Positions 11,063 to 22,570 of a stretch of DNA of 64,000 bases are shown here, in pieces. The position numbers and the translations under genes are program-made. Under the pieces are notes generated by a model. The model had not been told where the DNA came from. It searched no databases and saw nothing but the letters and a program-made list of their open reading frames with translations. The DNA is from Hanleya hanleyi (lineage: Eukaryota > Mollusca > Polyplacophora > Lepidopleurida > Hanleyidae), in NCBI GenBank assembly GCA_036873755.1, contig JAVTVY010016089.1, positions 1 to 64,000 on the forward strand. The letters are read 5' to 3'. Positions within the stretch are counted from its first letter, which is position 1, and each line of letters opens with the position of its first letter.

Positions 11063-11135
11063 CTAGGAAGGGGCCGAATCTATGCACCGAAGATCACCGA
11101 GAAGTTGCGAATGATAGGGCCTTTATTAACAGTTC

Positions 11136-11445
11136 GTGTCTTCGTCGATGGTGTTGTTAATATATTTATATATTTTCAAGAATGTGATTATTTCCCACTT
11201 TTTCATTGTGTCATATACGACCTACACCGATCTATATACCCCTCCTCTATTGTGTCTTTATCTATAAAGATATTATAGATAAAGCTATAGTAGATGAGGG
11301 GTATGTACATCGGTGTAGGTCGTATAGAACGCATTTTTATAATATCCACTGCCATTGTGGAATATGAAAATGTGGGAAATCATTATATTCTTGATAAAAA
11401 AATAATAAATAAAAATATTAACAAAAACAACATCGACGAAGACAC
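11136..11445. mobile_element. 310-bp foldback / MITE-like hairpin
   Basis: The whole segment is an imperfect palindrome. Its ends are GTGTCTTCGTCGATG and the reverse complement CATCGACGAAGACAC. Inner matches include ACGACCTACACCGAT with ATCGGTGTAGGTCGT. The loop is only about 15 bp. No open frame was seen. No target duplication could be assigned. Confidence 0.82.
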
Positions 11446-11637
11446 CCATTTGCTAACCATGCCATGCTCGCCATTCACGACCGCTTGGCCTATTCCGTCG
11501 AACTCCTAGTACCTCGTGCATTATGGTGTACGGAGTTCTCAGCTGTAGACCGTGCTCCGCCGCACGTGAGGCACACCATACCCCCGGAGGTGTTTCTCCT
11601 GGTTTTGCGTCCATGGTAACGGAAGTCCTACAGCTGG

Positions 11638-11745
11638 CATGCGCTGTTCGGAGTTTCGGCGTGATACTGTGCTTTCAGCATGGATGCCAATATGGATTCC
11701 TAGCAGTGCAGCACGAGGTACTTATGTCCTACATTATCCGAGACC
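11638..11745 (+). repeat. fragment of the 30.7-35.6 kb inverted-repeat family
   Basis: CATGCGCTGTTCGGAGTTTC, CATGGATGCCAATATGG and GTCCTACATTAT recur in both arms of the large inverted repeat (about 31670-31735 and 34545-34665). This copy contains pieces that each arm has lost separately, so it looks like an older or independent copy. Confidence 0.6.
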
Positions 11746-12042
11746 GTGTCGAGTGTGCAGTAAGCCTGTGAAATGGAGCATGCGCTGTGGGGAGTCTGCT
11801 GAACCGTGTGTGGGAGGGGTTTCATATAGCCAAGTCTTAAAGGTCGATTTTCTCTATTTGGGGCAAGGGGTAAAGTGGAGTGAGCCTGTGAAACGGAGCA
11901 GGCGCTGTAGGGAGGTTGAAGTTTTATGAGCTTCGAGCTTGAAGAGCGACAGAGGTCCAGAGGGAGATAACAAGCATTCATAGTCTTAGTCACCGATTAC
12001 TAGTAATTAAACAGTTATTTACTACTACGGTTTTACTTGCAG

Positions 12043-12533
12043 GTCGGATGCTTCACTGTTTTCAAGGGGAAGATGGGCTCGTCAAATTTAAACAGTGCGC
12101 AAATTCCGCTTTCTTTCCTCTCGACTACGGTTTGATAATGCAATCCCGAAACATATCTACCGGTCTAGACTATGTGTTTAATTTTGACATGCACAAGTTC
12201 GTCCAGCTCTGGACCGACGCTTTGGTTATTACTACTCATTCTGAGAAGGGTTTAGAATCCGGCGACCTGCACACGAAGCTATCGGACAGATGGGAGATCC
12301 ATTATATATGTGCCTGGGATCCGTCTTACATGTCCGGTGACAGATACGTGTATAACGAGAACATCTGCGCATGGCAGCCTCAATGGGCGTTGGCGTCAGG
12401 GGGCGTGTTTATTTCTCTAACTCGTGTCTGTTTCTTCGCTAATACAACTTGCTATATTTTTGATTTTGAGAAGATGGCTATGGTAGAACATCATCCAGTC
12501 TGCGAAGATGAAATCAACAACTTTCTTCTGTGA
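12043..12533 (+). CDS. candidate terminal coding exon, unknown protein
   Basis: An acceptor (TTTTACTTGCAG, ends 12042) opens a frame running to a stop at 12531-12533, about 163 residues. Composition is strongly protein-like: LDYGLIMQSRNIST, LDYVFNFDMHKFVQLW, DRWEIHYICAWDPSYMSGD, WALASGGVFISLTR, and an acidic end PVCEDEINNF. Rich in Trp, Cys and aromatic residues, it could be part of a beta-rich domain, but no family was recognised. An R1 repeat starts just after the stop. No partner exon was found nearby, so it may belong to a dispersed gene or a retro-fragment. Confidence 0.42.
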
Positions 12534-12539
12534 TTCGTT

Positions 12540-12905
12540 ACGAGCCGGAGTGCCTCCACCCCAGCCACCAGTCAAATTTTTGTACAGGATTCCTGTCCGA
12601 GCAGGAGTGACATCATATATAGTAAAATCGATGTTTGTCGAACATTGCGATTACTTTTCAATTCTGCATAATTCCTCTGTTGACCTAGCATTAAAAAGAA
12701 TGATCTAGAGATTATTTTCCCCGTTTATTTGGGCAGAGCATATGAAAAGTAGTTCGCTCATGTACAAAACTGAAGTTGTTCGGTCGGATTCAAACGAAAC
12801 CGTGTGTCCATGAGTTTCCCCCTTTTTGTCATAGCCGCGTCTTAAAGGACATCTTCCGCTATTGTGGTCAAGGAAATGGAGCATGCGCTGTGGGAATGTG
12901 GGTAG
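12540..12905 (+). repeat. R1 dispersed repeat
   Basis: Fairly full copy: CCACCCCAGCCACCAGTCA, GACAGGATTCC-type start, TGACATCATATATAGTA, GTTGACCTAGC, ATCTAGAGATTATTTTCC, AGTAGTTCGCTCA, CATGCGCTGTGGG. About 365 bp, no coding capacity; class unknown (SINE or MITE). Confidence 0.7.
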
Positions 12906-13774
12906 GATCGTGAATCTATGAACCCGATTTCACAATACCAGAGCTATCCGGTCCTGTCCTCCCTACTATGCTCTGGGAGGGCGCTTGGCAGTACGATCGG
13001 TCATTGGATAGAACACAAAACCCTAGAATTTAGAACATAACGAGAGCGTATCTGTGGGGATCAAGCCGACGTCCCGACGTCATGAATGTTACGAGCGCGT
13101 CTGAAAGATGACGTAGCCTGCTAGAATTCTTTATGCATTCTTGCGAAACATTTTTTTATTCTGACGTCATGACGTTATGACACTGGCCATGAAAATGACT
13201 CATGACTGACGTTCTATAAAGAATAGGATATGTTCCAATGGAACCGGAAGGGGCCACGTGAAAGAATTTTTCAATGTATTATGGGACCAATTTTCAGCGA
13301 TCGTCGTCCCAGGGGTTCGTCGGAGCGGCCAATTTTCCAGCGGAGAGCGACCCCTGGTGGCGAGGTTGCCCGATTTCATTGATTACTCTCAGGGTTATCC
13401 AAACTGAAAGTGTCTGCCCTTCACCAAAAAACTTAAACATGAACAGTGCAAAGCAATGAGAACCCCTCGGCCTTGGCGGTATTAAAATAGGGCCCATGTT
13501 GAAGAGCAAGCAGCTGATGACAACAAACAGTTGGTGACAAAATTGATAGTTTAATCTAGTGGTGAATCAGAAAATGTGACAATACTCCAATGCCAATTTT
13601 GTTAAGGTCAATTAGCCTACGCCCGAGGGGTAAACAGTACATAATTGAAGATACTGTGTAGGGGATGCAAGTTTTTCACTGATTTTCAGATATCCTTAGG
13701 TCACATCCCTGCACAGCAGTGGTAAAGTTTAGGATTATCGATAAAAATATTTCTGTCTTCATGTGTGTTGAAAA

Positions 13775-13965
13775 GAAAGAAGGTTAAACCTTCTCACATT
13801 ATATGTAAATTCAATGTCTGATATACAGCAGATCGACAGTAAATCCGGCTAGAGGGATTGTCTGACAAATAAGCTGTTTGACAGTAGCGGGTAAGATCAG
13901 CTGTCTTAGAGTTCTCTCTGAAATTTGAAGTTTGTGAATTCGAAGAACATAGTAACATAAGTAGT
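13775..13965 (+). repeat. diverged duplicate of 15565-15740
   Basis: Shares TTCAATGTCTGAT, GATCGACAG.AAATC, TGTTTGACAGTAGCGG, AAGATCAGCTG and GAATTCGAA.AACATAGTAACAT with 15565-15740 in the same orientation. The two copies lie 1.8 kb apart, on either side of the R1 copy and the MITE. Non-coding. Confidence 0.68.
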
Positions 13966-14084
13966 AATATCAGGTGAAATTGACCCGTGTTGACCTAAGA
14001 GCTTGACGTCGGCCGGAACTCACCGAAAATGTACCACGTGACCTGCACTTTCCCGAATTGCGCTCAAAATCGGATACCGAACCA

Positions 14085-14440
14085 TCCTCCCCACAGCGCA
14101 TGCTCCATTTCACAGGCTCAGTAACATCCCTGCCTTCGATAGCGGAAGTTGACCTTTACTACGTAGCTATGACGTATAGGGGAAAACCCACGTACGCACG
14201 GTTCAGTTTGAATCCAGCCGAATGAGCGAACTACTTTGATATGCTCTGTCCAGATAAACAGGGAAAATAATCTTCAGATAATTCTTTTTAACGCTAGGTC
14301 AACAGACGTATTAGGCAGACTTGAAAAGTAATCGAAATGTTCGGCAAACATCTATTTTACTATATATGATGTCACTTCCGGTGATGTGCGCGCGGAATCC
14401 TGTCCAAAAATCTGAATGGTGGCTGGGGTATTATTAGATC
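14085..14440 (-). repeat. R1 dispersed repeat, minus strand
   Basis: Reverse complement of the 12540-12905 and 17010-17390 copies: ACCCCAGCCACCATTCAGA, TGACATCATATATAGTA, CGAACATTTCGATTACTTTTC, AACGCTAGGTCAACAG on the opposite strand, and GAGCATGCGCTGTGGGGAGG at its end. Confidence 0.7.
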
Positions 14441-14524
14441 CCCAGCAGAGTGGTTGATACCGAACATGTATTCCAACTTTCGAAAGAGAATTTTGAACAA
14501 TTTACTGCTTGTTGTCGTTCTTAC

Positions 14525-15114
14525 CCCTATCTGGCCTGGGCCTTTTGGGACCTGTTGTGGCCTTTGTGGGGGGGGGGGGAGGCGAAATGGCCCCCCCCCC
14601 TAATTATTTTTCTTACCCCTTGAGCTAGGGGGCTGAAACTTACCACACTATACCCTTGGGGCAAGCTCTACCAGAAAATGTAAAAAATCCAAGATGGCCG
14701 CTTTGATGACGTCACAGTGACGTCATTTTCAAAAACGGCATTTTTTGGTCGATTTTTCAGTCAGTTTTCCGAATTTTTTATTTATGCAATTTCTCCGCAA
14801 AGAATGCATGCTAAAATAGTAAATATTAATGTGATGTGAAATAAAATAGTTTTTGTCCGCTTTTCATCGTGAAAAAGCAGAAATTTTGAAGAAATATGAC
14901 AAAAACATCACTTTTCTGGGACCTCACGCGGCCGCCATCTTGAATTTTCTCATGATTCTCTGCTCGGGGGATTATGCAAATAGGCTCAAAATGACCCCGA
15001 TATGATAAACTATAAAGTCACGGAGTTTCAGCTCTCCATTTTTTGTCATTCCGGAGATAGTGCAGAAAGTTCGGTGGGGGGGGGGGGCATTTCGGCCCCC
15101 CTGGCCAGGTAGGG
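14525..15114. mobile_element. piggyBac-like MITE (590 bp)
   Basis: Terminal inverted repeats are CCCTATCTGGCC (14525-14536) and GGCCAGGTAGGG (15103-15114), 11 of 12 matching. They are flanked by TTAC (14521-14524) and TTAA (15115-15118). TTAA target sites with CCC-starting termini are the piggyBac hallmark; the left TTAC would be one substitution. Long G and C runs lie just inside each end. No transposase is present, so the element is non-autonomous. Confidence 0.65.
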
Positions 15115-15564
15115 TTAATCGAATCCAAAATGTCGTATTCTCTCTCTCTCTCAGTTAGATTACACTTTCATGCAAAATTTCCCTTTTTCAGTGACTTTAA
15201 GCCCAAGGGAAGTAACTCTGACTTTATTTCAGACGACGAAAGCGACAAAATGAATGTCGAGTCATTGAGTATATTTTGAACGTGGAAACTTCCCCAAAAT
15301 GAATTGCCGTTTTCTTGCGTGTTTTTAGCTTTTGTGTATTTACCTAGATATTAGAGGAATATCATAAGGTTACAGGGATAATTACCACTGTGTTTATTAA
15401 TTATATGTTTAATAACAGCGAAACTAGATCATGATGATGATTACAGCTGTGCCAACTATGTTATACTGACACTGAAAAGATCAACTAGTGCATTTGCCAA
15501 CAGTGATAACGTTCAAGATTCTCAACAAAAGATTGTACCACTGTCCTTATGTATGTTGCACAGA

Positions 15565-15740
15565 AAGAAGGTTCTTCTCAGAATATGTGTGGATTCAATG
15601 TCTGATCTAATGAAGATCGACAGCGAATCAGGCTAAAGAGATTATTCAACAACATGTTGTTTGACAGTAGCGGGGAAGATCAGCTGAAGATCATTGAAAG
15701 TTAAGTCTGTGAATTCGAATAACATAGTAACATAGTTGAT
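15565..15740 (+). repeat. diverged duplicate of 13775-13965
   Basis: See the partner copy. The match extends to the boundary of the 45-bp minisatellite that follows. No coding signal. Confidence 0.68.
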
Positions 15741-15799
15741 AAAAATTAAGTTATTTCACTTGTCTGTTAGAAGTAACTTTCTTCTTTGGTGGAAGATAT

Positions 15800-16330
15800 C
15801 AACAAGAAATCTCACTTCTGTGGTTGAAGATTATAGTCATTTTAGTGCAAGTAATATCCCGAGTTTGTTGGGAGTGCTTCTGGCTTTCTCTAGACACCAT
15901 AGGACAAGCAACCTCACTTCTCTGGCTGGAGATAATAGATATCTCAGAACAAGTAACCTCTCCTCCCTGGTTGGAAATAATGGATATCTTAGAACAATTA
16001 ACCTCTCTTCCCTGGTTGGAGATAATAGATATTTTACAGCAAGCAATATCTCTTCTCTGGCTGGAGATAATAAATATCTTTGAACAATTAACCTCTCTTC
16101 TCTAGCTGAAGATAAGTGATACCTTAGAACAAGTAACCCCTCACCACTGACTGGAGACAATGGTTATCTCAGAACAAGTAACCTGTTTTTACTGGCTGGA
16201 GACCATAGATATCTTAAAACAAGTATCCTTACTTCCTCGGCTGAAGATAATAGCTACCTTGGAACATGTAAACTCTTTTCCCTGGTTGGAGATCACAGAT
16301 ATCTTAGAATAAGTAACCTGGCACTTAAGG
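15800..16330 (+). repeat. 45-bp minisatellite, about 11 units
   Basis: Each unit has the form ACAAGTAACCTCTC...CTGG.TGGAGATAATAGATATCTTAGA. Unit starts at 15904, 15949 and 15994 give an exact 45-bp period. Because 45 is a multiple of three, several frames on both strands stay open (15-residue repeats such as SNLSSLVGDNRYLRT). No start context, splice sites or flanking coding sequence support a protein, so the open frames are probably a by-product of the period. Confidence 0.85.
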
Positions 16331-17009
16331 CCTCACTCAGGAATTTCGTATTTTTGGCTAGTGAGATTTTCCAGAACAATGCATGATGGGGGATTTGCCC
16401 TGCTGATGTTAATTGTAAAAATGGGAATTTATTTTCATTTTACATTTTCTTATAAAGAGTACACTTCAAAGTTTAATTAACAATAAAAAGCCGTAAGCGT
16501 ATGTAGTTGTTCTTCAATATGGGGGGAAAGAGACAATATCAAGGGAGGTAACTCTCGGTGCCATCGATGATGGGCTGTTTCCCCAATTTTTATTTTTATC
16601 AATCGGTGTTAATGGCAATGAAAATGAGCCGGCGATGACCTATCAAAACAGTATTTTCAAAAATCTTTCAGTCATTCTCTTCGAGAAACATGTACTAGTC
16701 AATCATCTCTCAATTTTCAAGGGCTGAACTGGGGGTGTTTTTCGTAATTTTCATGTTTGGGGTAGTGGTGGTTCGTCAATTCATTTCATGTCCAGTTCCC
16801 AACATAACTTTGATAAGTCTGGCTTTTTTTATACACCATTTTGTAGCTGAAATTCTCACGATTTGTTCATATACAGTTATCGATAATCACATCAGTCTTC
16901 ATTATGAGCCGAGAGGTTTTGTGATAGTGGATAATTACCATCTGAGGGCCTCACACGCAAACTCTTTTCTGCGCTTTAATGACCTCGGGTTCACCTTTAC
17001 CAAAGACCC
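16331..17009. other. no recognised gene
   Basis: AT-rich sequence between the minisatellite and an R1 copy. A frame of about 145 codons starts at 16735 but runs into R1 and has no recognisable motif. Confidence 0.5.
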
Positions 17010-17390
17010 ATGCCAACCACCTCGCTGGGGTATAATAATACGCCAGTCAGATTTTCGGACAGGATTCCCACCGGAGCAGCACACCGCCGGAAGTATCATC
17101 ATATGTTTGTCGAACACTCCGATTAGTTTTCGTTATCCCTCGGTTGACCTAGCGTTGAAAAGAATGATCTAGAGATTACTTTCCCCGTTTATTTGGGCAG
17201 AGTATATGAAAAATAGTTCGCTCATGTGCACAACCGAAGGAGTTGCTCGGTCGGTTACAAACTGAACTGTGTGGGCGTGGCATTTTCCCTAGACTTCATA
17301 GCCACGTCGTAAAGGTAACCTTCCGCCATTGGTGGCAGAGTCATAAGTGGAACCAGTGGAACGGAGAATGCGCTGTGGGGCGGTTGGACC
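17010..17390 (+). repeat. R1 dispersed repeat
   Basis: Copy in the same orientation as 12540-12905: GACAGGATTCCCACC, GTTGACCTAGCGTTGAAAAG, ATCTAGAGATTACTTTCC, GTTCGCTCATGTGCACAA, GGCGTGGCATTTTCCC, AATGCGCTGTGGGG. Confidence 0.7.
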
Positions 17391-17639
17391 CCTGCAATTA
17401 TTTAAAATTTTCGATTGAGAAACTATTCCAATTACCAGAGTATTTGTTTGAAAAACCATTTTGTTAAAGGGAATATCTGTAATCAATGACCGATAACTCC
17501 TGTATACACTATTTAGTTAGCATTGTAGAATAATTGAATATTCAATTACTTGAACTAATCGTGAGGGCCTGTGGTACATGCTGGGTGTCCCCTTTTCCTT
17601 GATATTGCTATTACGCCGTGTTATAGAGCTATTTTACTT

Positions 17640-17645
17640 TTTATT
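17640..17645 (-). terminator. candidate poly(A) signal for the amidase gene
   Basis: AATAAA on the minus strand, about 217 bp past the amidase stop codon (17862-17864). Confidence 0.4.
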
Positions 17646-17861
17646 CATTCTGGAAATCTAATGTTTTTACTTACGTTGCTTTGGCAATAATGAACATTAA
17701 ACGTACTGCTTGGTATACACTGTTACGGCGTTGAATTTTTGCACACTTCTGTTCAGGACAATTGGTCTTTGCACACACATTCCTCCAATCTCGAAATAGC
17801 CTTGTCAAATTTGCGACTGAACAATAGTAACCGACATATTGGCCTAATTTCCAAGCTGAAA

Positions 17862-18067
17862 TCACGTGCGATCAGCTCTTTTGTCACGCAGTTTTTCAAA
17901 GGCATAAGCGACTTGAAGAACCGTTGTTTCGTCGAAAGAACGACCACATATCATCATCCCTATCGAAAGTCCACTGCATGAACCCACGTTGATGGATAAG
18001 GCGGGATGTCCTGTTACGTCAAAAGGCACCACGTTGACGTTAATATTGGGTGTACATGACAGTCTTT
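17862..18067 (-). pseudogene. amidase-signature hydrolase, last exon
   Basis: Amidases of this family hydrolyse carboxamides with a Ser-Ser-Lys triad, which lies N-terminal and is not in this window. The exon follows a strong acceptor (TTTTACTCTCAG, 18068-18079) and encodes VVPFDVTGHPALSINVG, then GLSIGMMICGRSFDETTVLQ and VAYAFEKLRD, ending at TGA 17862-17864. The PFDVTGHPA...GLPIGMM...HAFE pattern is the conserved C-terminal end of the family. It begins with two bases of a split codon, matching the one base left by the exon at 22571. This exon itself is intact; the gene is called a pseudogene because of stops upstream. Confidence 0.82.
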
Positions 18068-18239
18068 CTGAGAGTAAAACATAAAAACAGAGGGTTAAAC
18101 AATGGCAAGGTATTCATGAAGGAATGGGAGCGTGACTTACAATGACTAACGCATAATTTACCCCGACACAGACGGGCATGTTTTCTTTCACAAACGAGCA
18201 ACGAATGCTGAAACACGGCAGTAGAAGACTCTACTCCGG

Positions 18240-18293
18240 TTCTCTCTCTCTCTCTCTCTCGCTCTCTCTCTCTCGCTCTCTCTCTCTCTTGAC
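18240..18293 (+). repeat. (CT)n microsatellite
   Basis: TCTCTC runs interrupted by GCTCTC. A shorter CT run lies at 21951-21967. Confidence 0.95.
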
Positions 18294-18489
18294 GGTCTTT
18301 ACCTGTATATGGGCCTTTCATCAAAATCCAGGTTTATGGGGACAGCAAGTTCTGCTGGTATTACGTTCAGCGTAGACAGCGGACATTGTCGACCTTACAC
18401 ATGTCGGGATTAATTCCACTCAAGGGACACTACTCTCTGCTTACTTTTCCCTAGAAATAAGACTAAAGACTTGAAAGAGAGTATAATTT

Positions 18490-19404
18490 ATGGGGACATT
18501 AATCAGAGCGTTGCGCTCCTGGTTTAAAATCAAACAGGGGCAAACTACTAATTATTCATTACCTATTGAAACCTCAATTAAAATGTATATTTCTATAACA
18601 GAACCCATAAGTTCTTATGCTTCTGAAGTCTGGGGTCTCAGTGTTCTGAACTCTCAGAAATTTGACTTCTCCAACTGGTCTCGTTCTGTGTGTAACAAAG
18701 TTACCATTCAAACTTGTAAGAGTATACTGGGAGTACCGAAGAGAACTAATAATGTCAGCTGTCTGGCTGAACTTGATTTATACCCAATGTCAGTCCAGAT
18801 ATTAGTGCGCATGGCTAAATATTGGTCTAAATTAAGATCATCTACCAACAGTCGACTTTATGCCGCATACATGGAAGACAAATCCTTCATACATCAGCAG
18901 CCTAAATTGTCATGGGTTAGTGCTGTTGAAAATCTGGTTCACTCACCTATGGGTTATCTCCCTGGACAGTCTTGTCCCCCAAGAAACATTGGCAGTAAAG
19001 TGACACGTTTTCTTAAAGAAAATTTTGTGAACTTCTTCCTTGACAGCACATCGCAAGGTGCGGATAGCTCACCATCGAAAATGAGAACATTTGGCACGAT
19101 TAAACATGATATTTCACTATCTAGCTATCTCTTACATACTAAGAATAGACAGCACCGCCTTGCATTAACTAGTTTACGCCTCAGTACTCGCTCTCTTGAA
19201 ATCGAGAAAGGTCGATACAAAGACATACCTCCTAATGAGAGGGTCTGCAAACAGTGCTCTCTAGGGTCTGTTGAGGATGAGCGGCATTTTTTATTGTCAT
19301 GCCCTTTCTACCACGCGCTCAGGCAGGGTATCGTCAATATTATATCTCAACAGCAGTATGATATATTTAACCTGTTCGAGCTTCTCCTGGACCCCCCATT
19401 CTGA
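18490..19404 (+). pseudogene. CR1/L2-like LINE ORF2, C-terminal part
   Basis: About 304 residues from a non-LTR retrotransposon, post-palm region only. SITEPISSYASEVWG is the conserved thumb segment seen after the palm. A long alpha-rich connection follows, then CKQCSLGSVEDERHFLLSCPFY, a Cx2Cx8Hx4C knuckle. Fingers, palm and endonuclease are missing, so the copy is 5'-truncated near 18430-18490. A frameshift in a C run near 19397 moves the last expected segment (PAVGCFIYCC) to another frame. It lies within the amidase intron, antisense to that gene. Confidence 0.8.
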
Positions 19405-19625
19405 TATTGCTCCTGCCGTGGGATGCTTCATTTATTGCTGCTTTGAAAAGAAACGTGTATTACACTCATGCAAGACTCCTGTCCCTTGAACAGTCTTTGT
19501 AATATAACTGAGAGTTATAGCCTTTATCTATTTGAATGTATTTAGGTCAGTTACTTATTAATTTGTTGTTGTACCCGGCCCCACGTGGGCGTATATGTAC
19601 AAATAAAGAAATCTGAATCTGAAAT
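19405..19625 (+). mobile_element. 3' UTR and tail of the truncated LINE
   Basis: Ends with AATAAAGAAATCTGAATCTGA. Short tandem repeats (ATCTGA) instead of poly(A) are typical of CR1/L2-type 3' ends. The sequence just before, CCCGGCCCCACGTGGGC, contains a small palindrome. Confidence 0.65.
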
Positions 19626-19734
19626 CTTATCAAGAGAGCTACAGTTATGGGCAACACGTGATCTTTCGTTGACAATGACTCCGCACCGGGAACAGTAATT
19701 GTGGAAAACTTGAACAGTTACGAGAAAGCCGTTA

Positions 19735-20100
19735 GTTTGACATAATACAGCGTAGACAGAGGCTTAGCGATACTGGTATTCGAAAACAAACAAGGGGAAT
19801 AAGTTGCTTCCCCTGAAGTGCGCGCGCTGTTCTTCGAGTGCGCGCCACTGTTCCTTTTACGGCGAGCGTAGGAAAATAGCAGTTTTCCAAGCAAGCTCGG
19901 CAGGGAGGATTAAAGACCCTAAAACGAGGGAATATTTGATGTCGCCGTTTACGTGGAATGTTCCCAGATGAAGTACGAATGGACTGTATACAGAAGGCAA
20001 GCATTTGTTTACTAATTTAAGAACAATACCCAGTTGACTAAAATTGCGCGCCACATTACGTCAGTGAACTGGCATCTCTGCAACTGCATCTCGTTGTTGT
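19735..20100 (-). repeat. R3 repeat, copy 1 (minus)
   Basis: Reverse complement of 43253-43605. Shared blocks on the minus strand include CGATTTTAGTC-like GACTGGGTATTGTTC, TTCGTACTTCATCTGGGAAC, TTCCCTCGTTTTAGGGTC and TGCGCGCACTTC. Present only twice in this window. No coding motif. Confidence 0.7.
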
Positions 20101-22105
20101 TTCACAACAAGTGTGTCATGCCAGGGTTGCCCGACAAGTATGACATCATGTCGTCTCGTTTGTTGCATCATGACGATTGACGTCATAATAAAAGGTAACA
20201 TATTTATGTCAAAATAATTTTCAAATGGTGTTTGGTGCTGTCGGATGATACCAGAAAGTGCAATAATACTATACGATAAGGTTTCTAATAATAAATGTAA
20301 AACTAAATATGACATCATCAAAATTTACATACTAGGAATCCAGATTATAACGGATATAAAGCTCACCTAAAATAGATTTAAACCTGAAATAAATAAGCAA
20401 ATTACGACATGAAAACTTGCTTTTCCGAACTGTCAATCGTTTGTGTATATTTCAGTGCATTGCCTTAAAATAAACTGAGGTAAATCCTCAAAATATATGT
20501 GGACAGAGAAGAAGAGAAGAGAGAAAATGAAGACTTATTTAACAGATATGCTATTATGTTTCATGTTTGTATTGACAGTAAATTCGGGAAGGCAAGTTTT
20601 GTGTCATAATTTGGCAATTACATCCACAAATTTGAGCCAATATATTCTCTTTGAAATTACTTCGAAGTGTAACAGGCTGCAAGTCTCTGCATTCTATGTA
20701 AACCTAAATTCAGGGTGGGAAAAAACAAATTCTGCTTTAGGAGCCACTTGCCATATTTAGAAGCCAAACATAACATTTATTTTTCCAAGCAATATTTCTC
20801 CAATTTATGCCTATTATAGAAGCCAATTACATGCACATATATCATATTGTCAGTCTACTGATTGTGTGAGATAGTCAATAAAATTATCTTATCTTATAAA
20901 TAACTGGATGTCAGGCAGGGGATTCGCTTGCATTCTCATCGCTCCGTGGTGGAGACATGAATGGAAACAAGATCACTTGCGTCTGTTTTTGTTTTGCTAT
21001 ATATTCCTGATGCTAATTTTTGCAAAGGCTGAAACATTCTTAATAATTTGTTTAATCACTTAATACAATTTTCGGCACACATTATAACTCTTGAACTTTG
21101 GCACATAAAAAATATTTTCAAACAGAATTAGCAAATATATCATGCCAGTTATTACTGAATGTATCTGATTATTCTAACAATAAATGTGTAGGCCTACGGC
21201 AATATTGTCTTCCTGCTAAATATGTTCAAACTAACTAAATTTGGATTAAGAATCCTTGCCTTTGTTTACAATTTGTGTAGAATGATGCATCAGGTTTACA
21301 ACAACAACAACACCAGGTCTCGTTTGATTAATAATGGTCATCAAAATGCGCGAGTCTGAAGCGCAGTGTGCATACGACTGCAATGTCCTTACCTTAAAGT
21401 TAGATAACCAAAACAGGCCCACTTTTCCAAACAAATTTCTTTAAAAAATATACAAAACAAACCAGCGAGAAGGACGCCACTAACAGTGAAACTCTCACAG
21501 CAAAGAAAATGTGAGAAATTTCGCAGTCTTGATTACACAGGTCCCAAGCAGCAAATTTGTTTTCAGAAGCATGGCAATTGGCATACGTACTCTATCAGCA
21601 TTCACAGCCTCGATTTCGTTTCTCGCGCGCACTTACTTGCGATCATCCTCTCCCAGCCTGTGGTAGTGAATCGTCTATCCTGGTCAAAGGGAGGTAACTT
21701 TGACATAAACTAGAATTTTGCAAGTTTCTTGCCATTAAGCGTGAAATATTTCGTGAATTATGTAGAACTGGTATGCTGAAATGTTATCACCTGTAGAAGC
21801 GACTTCAAACCAGTGTTTTATTGGCCGAAAATGTCAAAATTTGCATCAAAGCGTTTATGGGCCAAAAGAGACGTCCCCATAAACGGATAGGTGCCCACAG
21901 TCCCGGTCAAAGGACGGCGAATTGTCCCCATAAACCATCAAATAACCTCCCTCTCTCTCTCTCTCTCGCCCTGTTGCTTCGCTCGGATAGAAGACAATTG
22001 GATATGGAATTTTTGAAGAAATTGTAGCCCGTTTGTCGGCGAAAAGACTCTGAGGTACTCGTCAGATCGTAGCCAGGATATTATCAGAGATACGCTCATA
22101 CTATT
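20101..22105. other. intronic sequence, no recognised gene
   Basis: Lies inside the large amidase intron. An 87-codon plus-strand frame at 20497 starts with a hydrophobic segment (TDMLLCFMFVLTVNSG) that could resemble a signal peptide, but nothing else supports it. (CT)n occurs at 21951-21967. Confidence 0.45.
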
Positions 22106-22173
22106 CAGCTTGTATCACTGGCGTCCCTGCGCTCCTTGTACAAGGAGAGCAGGGACGTCAGTGATACAAGCTG
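22106..22173. repeat. 68-bp near-perfect palindrome
   Basis: Two 34-nt arms abut with no loop: CAGCTTGTATCACTG at the left and CAGTGATACAAGCTG at the right. Only two mismatches across 34 pairs. Weaker symmetry extends outward (GATACGCT / AGCGTATATC). Confidence 0.9.
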
Positions 22174-22570
22174 TTTATCAGCGTATATCAGAGATGGTTC
22201 GCTTTCCTTTCCAAAGGACACATCAGGCGGTCAATTTATGGGAAGTGAGGCACATAGTGGGGTTCTCCTCTGTCAGAGCATATTTCAAAGAAATAAGTTT
22301 TTCCTGGCTACAGGCTTGATGGTACAGTAAAGTTAAGTAGAATTCGCGAAAAGGACTTATTCCCGACGAGAAATGGCAAACGTCGGCCGTTCATTGAATC
22401 TTATTTTATCACATCGATAGTTGGGAGTTTATCCCAAACATGGCAAGTCGCTAATAGGCGTCTATTAAGCGACTGAAGTTACCATTTATCTGAGCACTCC
22501 GTCGGTCTATGTTGAACATATCAGCCATGTTACTTGCAAAAGTTTTGTTGTGTGCACTCTCAAAACGTAC

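Noticed and set aside
20497..20760. Secreted 87-residue protein
   Set aside because: Only a hydrophobic stretch supports it; it lies in an intron region with no splice or promoter signals.
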